Below are positions 31,657 to 40,198 of a stretch of 64,000 nucleotides of DNA, one piece after another. The translations under genes were made by a program, and so were the position numbers. The notes beneath the pieces are model-generated. The model saw nothing but the letters and a program-made list of their open reading frames with translations, made no database searches and was not told where the DNA came from. How positions within the stretch are numbered: position 1 is the stretch's first letter; each line of letters begins with the position of its first letter. This DNA comes from Leptothoe sp034932105 (lineage in GTDB: Bacteria > Cyanobacteriota > Cyanobacteriia > Phormidesmidales > Phormidesmidaceae): assembly GCF_034932105.1 (NCBI RefSeq), contig NZ_JAYGIG010000114.1:62001-126000 (forward strand), read 5' to 3'.

Positions 31657-32226
31657 TTATTTCCAGGTTTTGACAATGCATAGGGCACACATGGTCCACC
31701 TCGCGATTTCTCCCGGTGGACAGGCGCATTGACATTCTGGGCAAGTTTCTTGGGACTTTTGCTGCATTTTTTTTCGGGTTACCCAAAGGGCATAGGCTTC
31801 TTCTGGGGTTTTGGCCTGGTCTGGGGCGGCTGTTCCCTGAATTTTGGCTTGCCTTGGTGCCCCGGTTGGTCCCATATAGCTGGGGTGGTTTTTCACCCAG
31901 TCACTATCGGGTTGAGTTATGCGGACGGGTTTATCGTGCCATTTAGCACTGGAAAAGCGGATGTCCTCTAGCGGGAGGGCGAGGAGACGATTGAGCTGAT
32001 GGAGGACGCGCCGCCGCTCTAGGGTGAGGGTCTGTACCCAGGAGGCATTGGCCACGGTGACGTAAAGGACGTGGCGCTGAATGCTGGCGGGCTTGGTTTG
32101 GCGGGCCACCACGTAGCCCACCGCCTTGGGCCAATAGTCCACCACTTGGCTAAACTGTCGTCGGGCTTGCCAGCCTGGTTGACTTTCAATGTCCGTAATC
32201 AGTGACTGCAATCCAGAAAGACCCAT
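31657..32226 (-). CDS. dciA: DciA-like DUF721 protein, probable replicative helicase loader
   Basis: 189 residues. The N-terminal DUF721 domain (about 1-100) shows VVDYWPKAVGYVVARQTKPA, VLYVTVANASWVQTLTLERR and HQLNRLL, a KH-like fold. DUF721 proteins, called DciA, load the DnaB helicase at origins in bacteria without DnaC or DnaI. The middle is a Pro/Gln/Lys-rich linker. The C-terminus has four spaced cysteines (CPECQCACPPGEIARWTMC), probably a zinc ribbon as in other cyanobacterial members. ATG 32226 begins the domain. The helicase role is from the family and not shown here. Confidence 0.82.
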   Translation of the reverse strand: MGLSGLQSLITDIESQPGWQARRQFSQVVDYWPKAVGYVVARQTKPASIQRHVLYVTVANASWVQTLTLERRRVLHQLNRLLALPLEDIRFSSAKWHDKPVRITQPDSDWVKNHPSYMGPTGAPRQAKIQGTAAPDQAKTPEEAYALWVTRKKMQQKSQETCPECQCACPPGEIARWTMCALCIVKTWK

Positions 32227-32482
32227 TTCGACCTCAGTTTTAATGGTTGAGTTTTAATTGTTGATTTAACCCTAACAACCTTTGACTAACGTGCTAACGT
32301 ATGGGCTATCATCGGCCAAATGTTCGTTTTTGGTTGTTGTTGGTTTAGGCGAATGCACCGCTCTGAACCCATGCTGCTATGACGGGTTTTTGTAGGTTAA
32401 ACCATCCCGAGGGTTAGCAGCGTCAACGGTTATCATCTACCTACATCGGCCAATTTTGCACCTGTTATTTTAGCTGTGTCCC

Positions 32483-33826
32483 ATGGCTTCTTCCCCCTCC
32501 AGCCCATCGGCTGCCATGCCACCCCGATCTGGTTCAGGATCTACCCCCGACATTGATCCTCAGCTAGAGAATGTTTTGCGAAATCTTAACGTTAACCTCG
32601 AGGACGAACTGATTCGCTATCGGCGTCAGCGTCATGGTCAGGTGCCGCCACCGCCACCGCCACGGCGCATGGCCCAACGCCACACCATTGATCTGATCTC
32701 TGTGCCAGCTACGGCGGCAGGGTCATCAGGGGGGGCATCACAGGGTAACGATGTAACTACACCTTCGGTTCCGTCTGGCCAGCGACCGACGCCACCTCCA
32801 CCCAATCCATCTGGCCAGCGACCGACGCCACCTCCGGTTCCACCCAATCCATTTCTAGATCAGGCTGAGTCAGGGACGGATCTGGATTTGCCTGACATGG
32901 ACCTAGGGAGCGCCGATGCCGAGCCAACCTCAGAGCTAGATAGTCTGATGGCTGAGATCGCGCAGGCTGAAGCCGAGGCCAATATGGCCCTGCCGGTCCA
33001 TGCTAATGACTTACCGACTGAAGGGTATTTGGAGTCGTCGGAAGAGTTGCTGAAAAGCATGGCCGAGGACCAGGTAGAACCCGATTCCATGCCGGAACCC
33101 TATTCCCCCGAGCGGAAGAATAACGGGTTACTAAAGATGGCTGGTTTGATTTTGGTGTTGCTCGGTGGTGTGGGGGTGGGGTTTGCCATTACCTACCCAT
33201 CCCAGTTACAAAAGTTGCGATCGCAATTTTGGCCCGCCGGTACCGAACTACCCGATGCCGCTACACCCGAAACACCGGCTGGAGAAGGGGCCGAGGTGCC
33301 CCCCACGGCTACTGATACCGCTCCTGGGGCCACTGCAACCGCTCCAGAGGTTAACCCCGACGGCTACAAACCCCCAGGTCCCGATCTTTCTACCCGAGAG
33401 TTTAAAGAACTGGATCTAGAAAGTTTAAGCACCTTGGATGTTGATGACGGCAGTGCTACTGCACCCACAATTCCACCGCTGACCAATCCAGCCCAAACCC
33501 CCATTCCGGCTGCGACGCCCACCCCAGCGGGCCAGCCTGGGGCTAGCCCCACGGTCCCAGGTGCCACCCTGGCACCAACCCCGGCAACATTACCGCCCCC
33601 CACGGCGGTCACCGGTTCTAATTTCTATGTCATCGCCAGCTATACCGGTGATGACTCCCTAAATAAAGCCCGTGAACTGGTCCCCGATGCCTTTGTCCGC
33701 AATTTCCAGGCCGGAGCTCGCATTCAGCTAGCGGCCTTCGACAATCGTGCCCAGGCGGAGGAGCAAGTGACGGCATTAAAACAACAGGGGGCCACCGTAG
33801 AGCTATTTGGCCCCACGAACGAATAG
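32483..33826 (+). CDS. SPOR-domain membrane protein
   Basis: 447 residues. The N-terminal 210 residues are acidic and Pro-rich, with a polyproline run (GQVPPPPPPRR) and a repeated motif SGQRPTPPPPNP / SGQRPTPPPVPPNP. One membrane helix (LLKMAGLILVLLGGVGVGFA, about 215-235) is followed by a Thr/Pro/Ala-rich periplasmic linker and a SPOR domain from about residue 375 (SNFYVIASYTGDDSLNKARE, then RIQLAAFDNRAQAEEQVTAL). SPOR domains bind glycan strands of peptidoglycan lacking stem peptides, usually at division sites. So it likely links the inner membrane to septal peptidoglycan. ATG 32483 is used. The gene precedes a PspA/Vipp1-type gene by 81 bases. Confidence 0.88.
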   Translation: MASSPSSPSAAMPPRSGSGSTPDIDPQLENVLRNLNVNLEDELIRYRRQRHGQVPPPPPPRRMAQRHTIDLISVPATAAGSSGGASQGNDVTTPSVPSGQRPTPPPPNPSGQRPTPPPVPPNPFLDQAESGTDLDLPDMDLGSADAEPTSELDSLMAEIAQAEAEANMALPVHANDLPTEGYLESSEELLKSMAEDQVEPDSMPEPYSPERKNNGLLKMAGLILVLLGGVGVGFAITYPSQLQKLRSQFWPAGTELPDAATPETPAGEGAEVPPTATDTAPGATATAPEVNPDGYKPPGPDLSTREFKELDLESLSTLDVDDGSATAPTIPPLTNPAQTPIPAATPTPAGQPGASPTVPGATLAPTPATLPPPTAVTGSNFYVIASYTGDDSLNKARELVPDAFVRNFQAGARIQLAAFDNRAQAEEQVTALKQQGATVELFGPTNE

Positions 33827-33907
33827 CCCTGTTATCCTAGGGAAAACGGCTGTGACAGGCATTCTATGTTGGTTCGCCGTTCCCCTTTGCCCAGCCAGAA
33901 AAAACCT

Positions 33908-34576
33908 ATGGGATTGCTAGATCGCCTTTTTCGGGTAGTTCGGGCCAGCCTCAATGACACCCTTAATGGGGCCGAAGATCCTGAGAAGCTCTTAGAACAA
34001 ACAACTGCAGATCTGCAGGAAAACCTGTTACAGCTGCGGCAGGCGGTGGCAGTTGCGATCGCCACCCAAAAACGCAGTGAACGTCAATACGAGCAGGCCT
34101 ACACCCAGGCGCGCGAGTTCTATAACCGGGCCCAGAGCGCCCTCGAAAAAGGGAATGAGACCCTCGCCCGTGAAGCCTTAAACCGCCGTCAAAGCTATTT
34201 AGAAACGGCCCAAGCCTTGGAAGGACAGCTGAAACAACAGCAAATCAGCGTCCAGCAGCTCAAGACCAACATGCGCACCCTGGAGAGCAAAATTGCCCAA
34301 GCGCGCACGCAAAAGGATATGTACATCGCCAGGGCCCGCTCAGCCAAAGCCAGTCAAAAGCTCAACGAAATGATGACCCAGGTGAACGGGGGAGCTTTTA
34401 ACCAAATCGAAGACAAAATTCTGGCCATGGAAGCAAAGGCTGCCGCCGCCGCTGAAATTAACCAGCTCAGCCAAGACCCCTTAGAAAAGAAGTTCTCCGC
34501 CCTAGAAGCCGCCGGTAATCCGGTGGAGGCTGAGCTAGCGGCCCTAAAATCTCGTTTGCAACTGCCTGAAAGCTAG
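33908..34576 (+). CDS. PspA/Vipp1 (IM30) family protein
   Basis: 222 residues from ATG 33908 (MGLLDRLFRVVRASLNDTL); an in-frame ATG at 33866 would add 14 residues before the amphipathic helix and is less likely. The protein is almost all helical coiled coil (about 25-215), with the N-terminal amphipathic helix used for membrane binding, EDPEKLLEQTTADLQENL, and FNQIEDKILAMEAKAAAAAE near the C-terminus. Family members form ESCRT-III-like rods and rings on membranes and keep thylakoid or plasma membrane integrity. It ends at about PspA length; the roughly 30-residue C-terminal tail typical of Vipp1 is absent, so PspA is the better guess. It converges on sasA. Confidence 0.87.
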   Translation: MGLLDRLFRVVRASLNDTLNGAEDPEKLLEQTTADLQENLLQLRQAVAVAIATQKRSERQYEQAYTQAREFYNRAQSALEKGNETLAREALNRRQSYLETAQALEGQLKQQQISVQQLKTNMRTLESKIAQARTQKDMYIARARSAKASQKLNEMMTQVNGGAFNQIEDKILAMEAKAAAAAEINQLSQDPLEKKFSALEAAGNPVEAELAALKSRLQLPES

Positions 34577-34644
34577 TCATTCCCCAGGATGGAGGGTAAA
34601 GATGGGCGGTGGGCCGGAAGGCGGTGGGCCGGAAGGCGGCCACC

Positions 34645-35814
34645 CTACACGTCTGACTCCTCCTCCAATAACCTCTGACGATTATTCGATTGCTTATACA
34701 CCGGCAGCGTAAAGTGAAACGTACTGCCCTGTTCGGGTACCGAATCCACCCAAATTTGGCCGTAGTGTGCCCTGACAATGCGCAAACACAGGGCTAATCC
34801 TAGACCATAGCCGTCCTTGGACTGGTCTCGCTGGAGTCGGAAACTCTCTTCAAAAATACGCATCTGCTGATCTGCAGGAATGCCCGGCCCCGTGTCTTGG
34901 ATGCTAATCTGAACCTTTTGTGTGGTGCGATGGAGGGCCGTAATCATCACCTTACCCCCCATAGGGGTGTACTTTACGGCATTATCCAACAGGTTTACGA
35001 TCACTCGGCGCACCTGATTGATATCCGCATGTACGTGGGGTAAATCCTGGGGAATATCCAGGGTCATCGTTTGCTCTTTGGTTTGCACCTTGGCGACCAT
35101 CGAATCCACCACCTCTTGGCAGAGATCATACAAATTCAAATCCCTGGGAAAAATATGCAGATCGATGCTGGGGCCATGGGCTGCCTGCAAAATGTCCGTA
35201 ATCATCCGATCAATGGAGCGAATCTGGGTTTTGGCATTGTGCAACAGCTTGATCGTCAGTTCAGGTCGGAATCGAGAGTGGCGTGCGTGCTCAGGATCGT
35301 AGCCCATCTCCAAGGTTTCAATGGCGATGGAGGCCGCCGTGAGTGGATTCCGCAAATCATGGGCCAGCATGGCAATGATCCGGTCCTTAAACTCTAGCTT
35401 GGCGTTCGCCTCAGCATTGAGCTGCTTGAGCCGAAAAATTTCATCCGATAGGTGAATAATTTCCGTGGATTGCGCAATGGAGGCACTTTCAAGTAGCCGC
35501 TCATCCAAGGTGGCTTTCCCATTATTCACTTCTGCTTGCCAACGACTCCACCAGTAGTCGATTTGGGAAATAATGTTGCTGCCGGTCAGGGTTTGGCGTC
35601 CCACCGCTGAAATCTTAATCAACGTAGGGGTGATCACCAGTCTGAAATGTTCGGCCAAATAGGGCTGTTCAGTGACGTCAACAATTTCTAAAACGGGAGC
35701 TGTTTCGCCTTCTAGCCCCTCAACATGCTCCCGAATCTGACGAACCTGCTCGGCAGAACTCGGCCGCTTATCAATAAACAGCAATAGCTTGAGCGGCACT
35801 TCAAGGGACGGCAT
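34645..35814 (-). CDS. sasA: Circadian histidine kinase SasA
   Basis: 389 residues. N-terminal KaiB-like thioredoxin-fold domain (about 1-95: LKLLLFIDKRPSSAEQVRQI, then YLAEHFRLVITPTLIKISAV), a coiled linker, HisKA with the phosphoacceptor in MLAHDLRNPLTAASIAIET, and HATPase_c with NLLDNAVKYTP, DTGPGIPADQQ and YGLGLALCLRIV. SasA binds KaiC through the KaiB-like domain and phosphorylates RpaA to drive circadian transcription. The domain order and length match the Synechococcus protein. It converges on the PspA gene; its promoter lies right of 35814, near a cluster of palindromes. Kinase motifs are all intact. Confidence 0.93.
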   Translation of the reverse strand: MPSLEVPLKLLLFIDKRPSSAEQVRQIREHVEGLEGETAPVLEIVDVTEQPYLAEHFRLVITPTLIKISAVGRQTLTGSNIISQIDYWWSRWQAEVNNGKATLDERLLESASIAQSTEIIHLSDEIFRLKQLNAEANAKLEFKDRIIAMLAHDLRNPLTAASIAIETLEMGYDPEHARHSRFRPELTIKLLHNAKTQIRSIDRMITDILQAAHGPSIDLHIFPRDLNLYDLCQEVVDSMVAKVQTKEQTMTLDIPQDLPHVHADINQVRRVIVNLLDNAVKYTPMGGKVMITALHRTTQKVQISIQDTGPGIPADQQMRIFEESFRLQRDQSKDGYGLGLALCLRIVRAHYGQIWVDSVPEQGSTFHFTLPVYKQSNNRQRLLEEESDV

Positions 35815-36217
35815 AGATGAACGTTTGACTCCTGCTCAGCAATACGGGATATCCAATGGCTGGTGCCTTGCTTAGCCACATATCTCTTTAGACTACCTCG
35901 TTCCCAGGTTCGATAGCGGCAGCTGGACGAAAGAATTATGCAGATCGCCTCGTCCGGTCAAAACCATATTCAACGAATATGGCAGAATATGCCAGTTGTA
36001 AAACCCGTCCATGCGGAATCAAACCCCCTGAATATGTAGAGCACCATAATGGATGAGTAGCGGACCTAAAGATTGACTGCAGTCGTTAAAGAGATATTAA
36101 AGTAACAACCTTAAATAAGTTCACTGTGAACTTCTCACCTACAGTGAGTTTAAGGGAGTTGCTTTGGATTGCATTTAGTCATTCTTGAGCGGTACTCGGT
36201 AGGCACAGTGAGGCGCG
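35815..36217. promoter_or_regulatory. Divergent region with a palindrome cluster upstream of sasA
   Basis: 403 bases. CCATATTC (35964-35971) and GAATATGG (35975-35982) form an 8-bp perfect dyad around AAC, overlapping GGCA-GAATA-TGCC (35981-35993), so GAATATG occurs three times. Nearer the + strand gene, AAGTTCAC-T-GTGAACTT (36117-36133) is a perfect palindrome, followed by CTCAC-N5-GTGAG (36134-36148). These look like operators. No ORF is supported here. Confidence 0.55.
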
Positions 36218-36787
36218 GTGGTCATGCAATTTTTATCAGTTATCCAACGTTACATCCGTCAGCAGCAGGGCCAAAAAACGGTTACTAATCATACTTTGCA
36301 TTCAGGGGCCTTGTTGTTGGGCACCGTGACGTTGCTTGCCGCCCCAGCCCAGGCCAGAATCCAGACGTCCTTGCAGTCTGATACCGCCATTGTCCAGCCC
36401 CTGCTGACTCAAACAGCTCCCACTATTGCTGGCAGCCTTGCCAACGGCATTTATCTTTTTGGCGAGCAGCCCTTGCCTGACCAGTTGCAAACCGCCTATA
36501 TGATTTTTGAAGCGCGGGCCGGACAGGTGGTTGGGGCTTTCTATTCTCCCCATTCTTCCTTTGACTGTTTTCGGGGCAATGTGCAAAATACCCAGCTCTC
36601 CCTGGTCATTACCGAAACCTATTCCCAGGAAGACTACGCCTATAATCTGAATCTGGAAGATACGGCGATTGCTGGGGCAGGGGGCAATCAATTTGCCATT
36701 GAAGGATTTCACCAATTGGACGCAGTGAGTGAGAACGATCTACGTATGTTAAACACCTGCCAAGCCAGTTACAACGAGACCATTTAG
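36218..36787 (+). CDS. Exported protein of unknown function, conserved in cyanobacteria
   Basis: 189 residues. An unusually long N-terminus ends in a hydrophobic export segment (GALLLGTVTLLAAPAQARIQ, about residues 29-48). The mature domain contains LANGIYLFGEQPLPDQLQTA, YMIFEARAGQVVGAFYSPHS and SFDCFRGNVQNTQLSLVI, a pattern I recall from secreted hypothetical proteins of many cyanobacteria, with a Cys in FDCFRG. The first 28 residues could be a misannotated start, but ATG 36218 or the next (36224) give a usual Arg-rich n-region. A hairpin near 36909-36933 followed by TGTTTT may terminate it. No function is assigned. Confidence 0.68.
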   Translation: MVMQFLSVIQRYIRQQQGQKTVTNHTLHSGALLLGTVTLLAAPAQARIQTSLQSDTAIVQPLLTQTAPTIAGSLANGIYLFGEQPLPDQLQTAYMIFEARAGQVVGAFYSPHSSFDCFRGNVQNTQLSLVITETYSQEDYAYNLNLEDTAIAGAGGNQFAIEGFHQLDAVSENDLRMLNTCQASYNETI

Positions 36788-36908
36788 GTTGTTTGGCTGG
36801 CGCGCTGTCCACTGCTTCCGTTTAATCAGCTACAGTTTCTTTAGCCGAGCTATTTTATTTTCCTAGTAGCATTAGCTAACGAAGCTCCCTAATGAAAACG
36901 CTTAAATG

Positions 36909-36940
36909 ATGCCTTGGCTATATGCTGAGGCATTGTTTTA
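36909..36940 (+). terminator. Weak hairpin plus T-run after the exported protein gene
   Basis: ATGCCT (36909-36914) pairs with AGGCAT (36928-36933) and TGTTTTA follows. The stem is only 6 bp with imperfect inner pairing, so this is a low-confidence call. Confidence 0.35.
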
Positions 36941-36981
36941 TCGTAGAAAATGAAAATCCTTAATTTCCATTGGTCGTAGGT

Positions 36982-37434
36982 GTGAACGCAGCAGAACAAG
37001 CCCTTAGTATCGAATACGCTAGTAAAATAGCTGCCACGGTCGGTGCCTTTAAAGGTCAGCTTCCCGACCTGCGCTCCGATCTTAAACCTTGGGCCAATGA
37101 CCCGGATACGAGGGAGCTAGTCGATCCTGACTCCATTGATATTGGTTTCCATTTTCCCGGGTTTAGCCGCTCGTTCAATTGCCGCAGCTTGTTGGTGCAA
37201 ATTCGTTTGCATCAGGTTACCGAGGATGACACCTCGACTACCCATCCCATGGCCAATATGGCCAAAGTAATTGGAGTTGAAGTGGTGGGCTTTAATCACT
37301 TGGGCCAGCAGTGGCATCTTTCTACCATTAACAACTGGCAATTTGAGGGGGTGGCTCCGCCCCAAACCACCGCTGGCGAAAAAATTAAAGCTTGCTGTCG
37401 ACAAATCTTTCAAGTGTTTAACCCTGGTGCCTAG
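36982..37434 (+). CDS. Conserved hypothetical protein
   Basis: 150 residues if translation begins at GTG 36982 (NAAEQALSIEYASKIAATVG); a TTG at 36970 in frame adds four residues. No signal peptide. Visible blocks include DSIDIGFHFPGFSRSFNCRS, LLVQIRLHQ and GFNHLGQQWHLSTINNWQF, suggesting a beta-rich soluble protein. It resembles short cyanobacterial hypothetical proteins but I cannot name a family. It lies 83 bases upstream of aroB on the same strand, so co-transcription is possible, but nothing links it to the shikimate pathway. Confidence 0.62.
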   Translation: MNAAEQALSIEYASKIAATVGAFKGQLPDLRSDLKPWANDPDTRELVDPDSIDIGFHFPGFSRSFNCRSLLVQIRLHQVTEDDTSTTHPMANMAKVIGVEVVGFNHLGQQWHLSTINNWQFEGVAPPQTTAGEKIKACCRQIFQVFNPGA

Positions 37435-37517
37435 GCTAGGGACAGCCTGACTCAGACCCTTAGCCTGACGCATCGGGGGCAGTAGGATATAGGGGAGTAC
37501 ATCGCAACTTCCATGTC

Positions 37518-38612
37518 ATGAAGACCGTTATCCCCGTCGAGCTACCCCAACTGCAATATGACATCAAGATCGCTACCGACGGGCTGCAATATTTAGGGTC
37601 CTGGCTTTCGGCCCTCGGTAAGCGGGGTAAGGTGCTGCTGGTCTCCAATCCTGCCATTTTTAAACACTATGGTGGCACCGCCTTAACCTCTCTCATTGAG
37701 GCTGGTTTCGATGTTTGCCAATGCATTTTGCCCCCTGGGGAACGTTATAAAACCCTGCGTTCCATCGAAAAAATCTACAACGTTGCCTTTGAAAACCACT
37801 TAGAGCGTAGCTCCACCATGGTGGCCCTAGGGGGAGGCGTGATCGGTGATATGACGGGCTTTGCGGCGGCTACCTGGCTGCGGGGTATCGGTGTTGTGCA
37901 GGTGCCCACCTCGCTGCTGGCCATGGTGGATGCCTCCATGGGGGGCAAAACCGGGGTCAACCATCCCCAGGGCAAGAATCTGATTGGCGCATTTCACCAG
38001 CCCAGTTTGGTCCTGATTGATCCCAATGTGCTGGCTACGTTGCCGGGGCGTGAGTTTCGGGCGGGCATGGCCGAAGTAATCAAGTACGGCATTATCTGGA
38101 ATGAAGGGCTGTTTGACCAGCTAGAGCAGGCTAAACGCCTGGATCAGATGCGCTATGTGGGTGAAGCATTGCTTCACGATATCCTGAAGCATTCTTGCCA
38201 AGCTAAGGCCGATGTGGTCAGCCAGGATGAGAAGGAGGCAGGCCTGCGGGCCATCCTCAACTATGGTCACACCGTTGGCCATGCGGTGGAAAGTCTGACG
38301 GGTTACAAGTTGGTGAACCATGGCGAGGCGGTGGGGATTGGGATGGTGGCGGCGGGTGCGATCGCAACCGCCCTAGGCCATTGGCCCCAAACCGCTACCG
38401 ACCGCCAGCTGGCCATGATCAAAAAAGCCGGTCTCCCCACCCAACTGCCATCAACTATCAGCATTGACGATATCCTCGTTGCCCTCCGCAGCGACAAAAA
38501 GGTTAAATCCGGCAAAGTTCGCTTTGTCCTCCCCAAACGTATCGGCGAAGCCTTTGTCACCGACCAGGTCACTGACGACATTGTGCGCAGTGTTTTAGAG
38601 AAAATGGTCTAG
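37518..38612 (+). CDS. aroB: 3-dehydroquinate synthase
   Basis: 364 residues. AroB converts DAHP to 3-dehydroquinate, the second step of the shikimate pathway leading to aromatic amino acids, quinones and tocopherols. The NAD-binding and metal sites are clear: ALGGGVIGDMTGFAAATWLR (about 110-129), VDASMGGKTGVNHPQGKN, then the metal ligands in REFRAGMAEVIKYG, NYGHTVGHAVE and NHGEAVGIGM. Length is typical. Start ATG 37518. It is followed after 52 bases by hisB on the same strand, although the two pathways are not directly linked. Confidence 0.97.
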   Translation: MKTVIPVELPQLQYDIKIATDGLQYLGSWLSALGKRGKVLLVSNPAIFKHYGGTALTSLIEAGFDVCQCILPPGERYKTLRSIEKIYNVAFENHLERSSTMVALGGGVIGDMTGFAAATWLRGIGVVQVPTSLLAMVDASMGGKTGVNHPQGKNLIGAFHQPSLVLIDPNVLATLPGREFRAGMAEVIKYGIIWNEGLFDQLEQAKRLDQMRYVGEALLHDILKHSCQAKADVVSQDEKEAGLRAILNYGHTVGHAVESLTGYKLVNHGEAVGIGMVAAGAIATALGHWPQTATDRQLAMIKKAGLPTQLPSTISIDDILVALRSDKKVKSGKVRFVLPKRIGEAFVTDQVTDDIVRSVLEKMV

Positions 38613-38664
38613 TTAAATCCTGTCCAGGGCCGCCACCAGGCAGTCCTTACATCCCATAATCACC

Positions 38665-39303
38665 ATGCAAACAAAAGACATCCCCACCACTGCAAACCTC
38701 GAATTCCCCACCCGCACCGCCACCGTTACCCGTACCACCCAAGAAACCGACGTGCGTGTCACCATCAACGTCGATGGCCAGGGCAACTGCAATGCCCACA
38801 CCGGCATTCCGTTTCTGGACCACATGCTTCACCAAATCGCCTCCCACGGACTGTTTGACCTCGACATCCAAGCCCAAGGCGACCTAGAAATCGACGACCA
38901 CCACACTAACGAAGACGTCGGTATTACCCTGGGCATGGCCCTCCACCAGGCCCTTGGCAACCGCAAAGGCATCGTTCGTTTCGGTCACTTTGTCGCACCC
39001 CTAGATGAATCCCTCGTCCAAGTCTCCCTAGACTTCTCCGGTCGTCCCTACCTGGCCTATGGTTTGGACATTCCCACCCAGCGCGTCGGTACCTACGACA
39101 CCCAGCTGGTCCGCGAATTTTTCATGGCCGTCGTCCACCACAGCCTCATGACCCTCCACATCCGTCAGCTCGACGGCATCAACTCCCACCACATCATCGA
39201 AGCCACCTTTAAGGCCTTTGCCCGCGCCATGCGCATGGCCACCGAGATCGACCCCCGCCGTGCCCATGCTATCCCCAGTTCTAAAGGAGTCTTACAGCTC
39301 TAG
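38665..39303 (+). CDS. hisB: Imidazoleglycerol-phosphate dehydratase
   Basis: 212 residues. This monofunctional HisB carries out the sixth step of histidine biosynthesis, dehydrating imidazoleglycerol phosphate to imidazoleacetol phosphate with manganese. Both metal-binding motifs are intact: DLEIDDHHTNEDVGITLG (about 72-89) and NSHHIIEATFKAFARAM near residue 175. The HTGIPFLDHMLHQIASHG segment is conserved. There is no fused phosphatase domain, as in cyanobacteria generally. The first 15 residues (MQTKDIPTTANLEFP) precede the usual family start but are in frame; ATG 38665 is the only nearby ATG. Confidence 0.97.
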   Translation: MQTKDIPTTANLEFPTRTATVTRTTQETDVRVTINVDGQGNCNAHTGIPFLDHMLHQIASHGLFDLDIQAQGDLEIDDHHTNEDVGITLGMALHQALGNRKGIVRFGHFVAPLDESLVQVSLDFSGRPYLAYGLDIPTQRVGTYDTQLVREFFMAVVHHSLMTLHIRQLDGINSHHIIEATFKAFARAMRMATEIDPRRAHAIPSSKGVLQL

Positions 39304-39336
39304 GTGACAGCTCCCGACATCGTCAGTAAGATCCGA

Positions 39337-39361
39337 GTAGGGGTACCCCTTGGTCCCCTAC
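39337..39361. repeat. Small palindromic element GTAGGGG...CCCCTAC
   Basis: GTAGGGG (39337-39343) pairs perfectly with CCCCTAC (39355-39361), with a second overlapping GGGGTACCCC palindrome inside. It follows hisB. Same pattern as 23488-23512 and 25113-25140. Confidence 0.6.
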
Positions 39362-39417
39362 CCTGTAGTACCCAGGGCTATTAGCCAGAATTTTTACAAG
39401 CCCTAGGGCTGGAGAAT

Positions 39418-40185
39418 GTGATGACAGCCATACTCCCCAACACCCCAAAAAAGACCCCCCAACCCGTTATCTATCCCGCAGGAGACGGCACCCCCGTGGC
39501 GGAAACCTATGACCATCTCTATGCCCTCTTTGTCACCCTTGAAGTGCTCCGCCAGTATTTGCAAGGGCAGCAAGCCACGGTCTTAGGTAATCAGTTTCTG
39601 TACTACGCCCAGGGGCTACCCAATCTCAGGATAGCTCCCGACGTCATGGTTATTTTTGATGTAGAGCCCGGTGGCCGTGACAGCTATAAGGTTTGGGAAG
39701 AAGGTTCTGTGCCAGCGGTGGTCTTTGAAATGACGTCCCAAGGAACTCGCCAAAAAGATGAAGTTAGTAAGTACGAACTCTATGAAGCCATGGGGGTACT
39801 TGAATATTGGCAGTTTGATCCCAAAGGCGAATGGATTACTGAGCAGCTGCGCGGGTATCGTCTGGAGAACGATAGCTACCAACCGATTACGGATAGCATC
39901 AGCCAAGTGCTAGGCCTACGATTAATTGCTGTAGGCACCCTGATTGAGTTCTATGAGCTAGAAACCGGCACCAAGCTCTTAATTCCCGAGGAACAGAGGG
40001 AACTCGCTGATCAGGAAGCCCAGCGAGCGGACCAGGAAGCCCAGCGAGCGGACCAGGAAGCCCAACGAGCGGACCAGGAAGCCCAGCGAGCGGACCAGGA
40101 AGCCCAGCGAGCGGACCAGGCAGAAGCAGATCTAAGGGCGCTCAAGGCAAAACTCAAAGCTCAAGGAATCGAGCTAGATGATTAA
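39418..40185 (+). CDS. Uma2-family PD-(D/E)XK nuclease-like protein with heptad-repeat tail
   Basis: 255 residues (GTG 39418; ATG 39421 is equally possible). Uma2 domain at about 15-190: VAETYDHLYALFVTLEVLRQ, NLRIAPDVMVIFDVEPGG with the catalytic Asp, then PAVVFEMTSQGTRQKDEVSK where E and K complete a PD-(D/E)XK-like core. The domain family is greatly expanded in cyanobacteria and its targets are unknown. The C-terminal part is five copies of ADQEAQR, a predicted coiled coil encoded by 21-bp repeats (40006-40116), then a Lys-rich end. The stop is only 13 bases from the convergent CocE gene. Confidence 0.88.
   Translation: MMTAILPNTPKKTPQPVIYPAGDGTPVAETYDHLYALFVTLEVLRQYLQGQQATVLGNQFLYYAQGLPNLRIAPDVMVIFDVEPGGRDSYKVWEEGSVPAVVFEMTSQGTRQKDEVSKYELYEAMGVLEYWQFDPKGEWITEQLRGYRLENDSYQPITDSISQVLGLRLIAVGTLIEFYELETGTKLLIPEEQRELADQEAQRADQEAQRADQEAQRADQEAQRADQEAQRADQAEADLRALKAKLKAQGIELDD
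40006..40116. repeat. 21-bp tandem repeat within the Uma2 gene
   Basis: Five near-identical units encoding ADQEAQR start at 40006, 40027, 40048, 40069 and 40090, with a partial sixth. Unit length is a multiple of three, so copy changes keep the frame and alter coiled-coil length in whole heptads. Confidence 0.95.
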
Positions 40186-40198
40186 GTTGGATGGGGCC

